Position numbers and translations under genes: made by a program | Shown here: positions 4,988 to 5,836 of the stretch, in pieces | How positions within the stretch are numbered: position 1 is the stretch's first letter | How the letters are laid out: every line of letters starts with the position of its first letter | Source: Bacteroidales bacterium | Lineage (GTDB): Bacteria > Bacteroidota > Bacteroidia > Bacteroidales > WCHB1-69 | Length of the DNA stretch: 5,836 nt | Assembly: GCA_017964755.1 (NCBI GenBank) | Contig: JAGCRI010000103.1 | Coordinates: forward strand, 1-5,836 | Direction of reading: 5' to 3' | The notes under the pieces: generated by a model | The model's database searches: none | What the model saw: only the letters and a program-made list of their open reading frames with translations | What the model was told of the DNA's origin: nothing

Positions 4988-5836
4988 ATGCACCAGATTG
5001 TAAGACTTCAGAACGGAATAAGACTCATTCATCAGCAGACTGATACGACAATATCGCATTTCGGAGTATTGGTTAACGCCGGTACAAGAGACGAGAACCC
5101 GCAGAAAATGGGATTGGCACACTTTGTTGAGCATACCATTTTCAAAGGCACGGAAAAACGTAAGTCATACCAAGTTACGAAGCGTTTGGAAGACGTCGGC
5201 GGCGAACTGAACGCGAGCACATCAAAGGAGGAGACCTATTTCCATGCCTCGTTTCTTTCTCCTTATTACGAGCGCGCAATAGAACTTCTTTCAGATATTT
5301 TCTTTAATTCCACATTCCCCGAAAAAGAACTTGAAAAAGAGAAGAAAGTTGTTGAAGAGGAGATAGAGTACTACAAAGACACCCCGTCAGAACTGATTTT
5401 TGACGAGTTTGAAACACTTGTTTTTGCAGGGCATCCGCTGTCAAGAAATATTCTGGGAACAAAAAAGAGCCTGAAAAAACTCTCACGGCAGGATATTTTT
5501 GATTTCATCAAAGACCAATATTGTTTTGACAATATTGTCATTTCTTCTGTCGGAAACATCTCATTAAAAAAACTTAAAACCCTTTGTGAAAAATATTTCG
5601 GCGGGCACCCTCTTGACAGCTGCCGCCGTACACGGGAACCATTTACACTTTTTTCGCCCAACATATTGAAAGTGAGAAAAAAAACATCGCAGACTCATCT
5701 TATGCTGGGAACTTTGGCTTATTCTATCCGCGAGGACAAGAAAAGAAACGCTTTCACTCTGCTTACCAATCTGTTAGGAGGGCAGGGGATGTACACCCGC
5801 CTGAATACGGCAATACGTGAAAAACACGGCTGGGCA
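4988..5836 (+). CDS. M16 family zinc protease (pitrilysin/processing-peptidase type), 3'-truncated by the window edge
   Basis: The frame is open from ATG 4988 to the last base, giving the first 283 residues of a protein normally a little over 400 long. It opens MHQIVRLQNGIRLIHQQ, the usual first strand of M16 proteins. The inverted zinc motif HFVEH lies at 45-49 within GLAHFVEHTIFKGT, with His45, His49 and catalytic Glu48. VGGELNASTSKEETYFHA (70-87) is the conserved substrate-facing strand. KKVVEEEIEYYKDTP (119-133) supplies the third ligand, most likely Glu125. HPLSRNILGTKKSL ends the first domain, and the second domain starts with the region around KVRKKTSQTHLMLGT and runs to LLGGQGMYTRLNTAIREKHGWA. 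No signal peptide is seen, so a cytoplasmic location is likely. The key residues are intact. Substrates of bacterial M16 proteases of this class are mostly unknown. Confidence 0.95.
   Translation, partial: MHQIVRLQNGIRLIHQQTDTTISHFGVLVNAGTRDENPQKMGLAHFVEHTIFKGTEKRKSYQVTKRLEDVGGELNASTSKEETYFHASFLSPYYERAIELLSDIFFNSTFPEKELEKEKKVVEEEIEYYKDTPSELIFDEFETLVFAGHPLSRNILGTKKSLKKLSRQDIFDFIKDQYCFDNIVISSVGNISLKKLKTLCEKYFGGHPLDSCRRTREPFTLFSPNILKVRKKTSQTHLMLGTLAYSIREDKKRNAFTLLTNLLGGQGMYTRLNTAIREKHGWA

Noticed and set aside
5371..5664. Minus-strand open frames opposite the M16 protease gene.
   Set aside because: They are shadows of a + strand frame open for 283 codons with the full M16 motif set.

Overview
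The window most likely comes from a member of the Bacteroidota, probably Bacteroidales. It carries the characteristic run DUF1573 lipoprotein - yajC - YbbR-like - coaE. Its genes lack clear Shine-Dalgarno sequences and have A-rich leaders, and one intergenic region carries a good match to the Bacteroidota sigma-factor -7 element (TAnnTTTG). All convincing genes are on the + strand, with gaps of at most about 70 bases and two very tight junctions. No tRNA, rRNA, CRISPR array or insertion sequence is visible, and I found no convincing hairpin terminator.

Layout. (1) Bases 1-292 hold the 3' part of a four-helix-bundle (S23/TIGR02436-type) gene whose start lies upstream of the window. (2) Bases 273-328 are eight tandem copies of a 7-base unit, TCCTRWC, which encode the last residues and the stop of that gene. 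(3) Bases 340-2960 form a probable housekeeping operon: a DUF1573 lipoprotein, YajC (Sec accessory subunit), a short YbbR-like envelope protein, CoaE (dephospho-CoA kinase), and an ABC-transporter ATPase whose start overlaps the coaE stop. (4) Bases 2963-2990 hold a second, shorter and partly decayed array of the same heptamer, followed at once by a promoter-like -7 element. (5) Bases 3030-4211 encode a DUF819-family multi-pass membrane protein. (6) Bases 4264-4971 encode a membrane zinc metallopeptidase of the YugP family. (7) Bases 4988-5836 hold the first 283 codons of an M16 (pitrilysin/processing-peptidase type) zinc protease that runs off the window.

How it fits together. Most of the window is envelope and protein-quality housekeeping: Sec export, a lipoprotein, anchored envelope proteins and two unrelated zinc peptidases that are probably co-transcribed. 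The one element that housekeeping does not explain is the heptanucleotide repeat. It occurs twice, about 2.6 kb apart, both times between genes. One copy is fused to the end of a four-helix-bundle gene, a family that also includes the Avd accessory protein of diversity-generating retroelements and the ORFs found in 23S rRNA intervening sequences. This pairing of repeat and small helical protein is the best candidate here for a poorly described system, although this window alone cannot show that the protein acts on the repeat.
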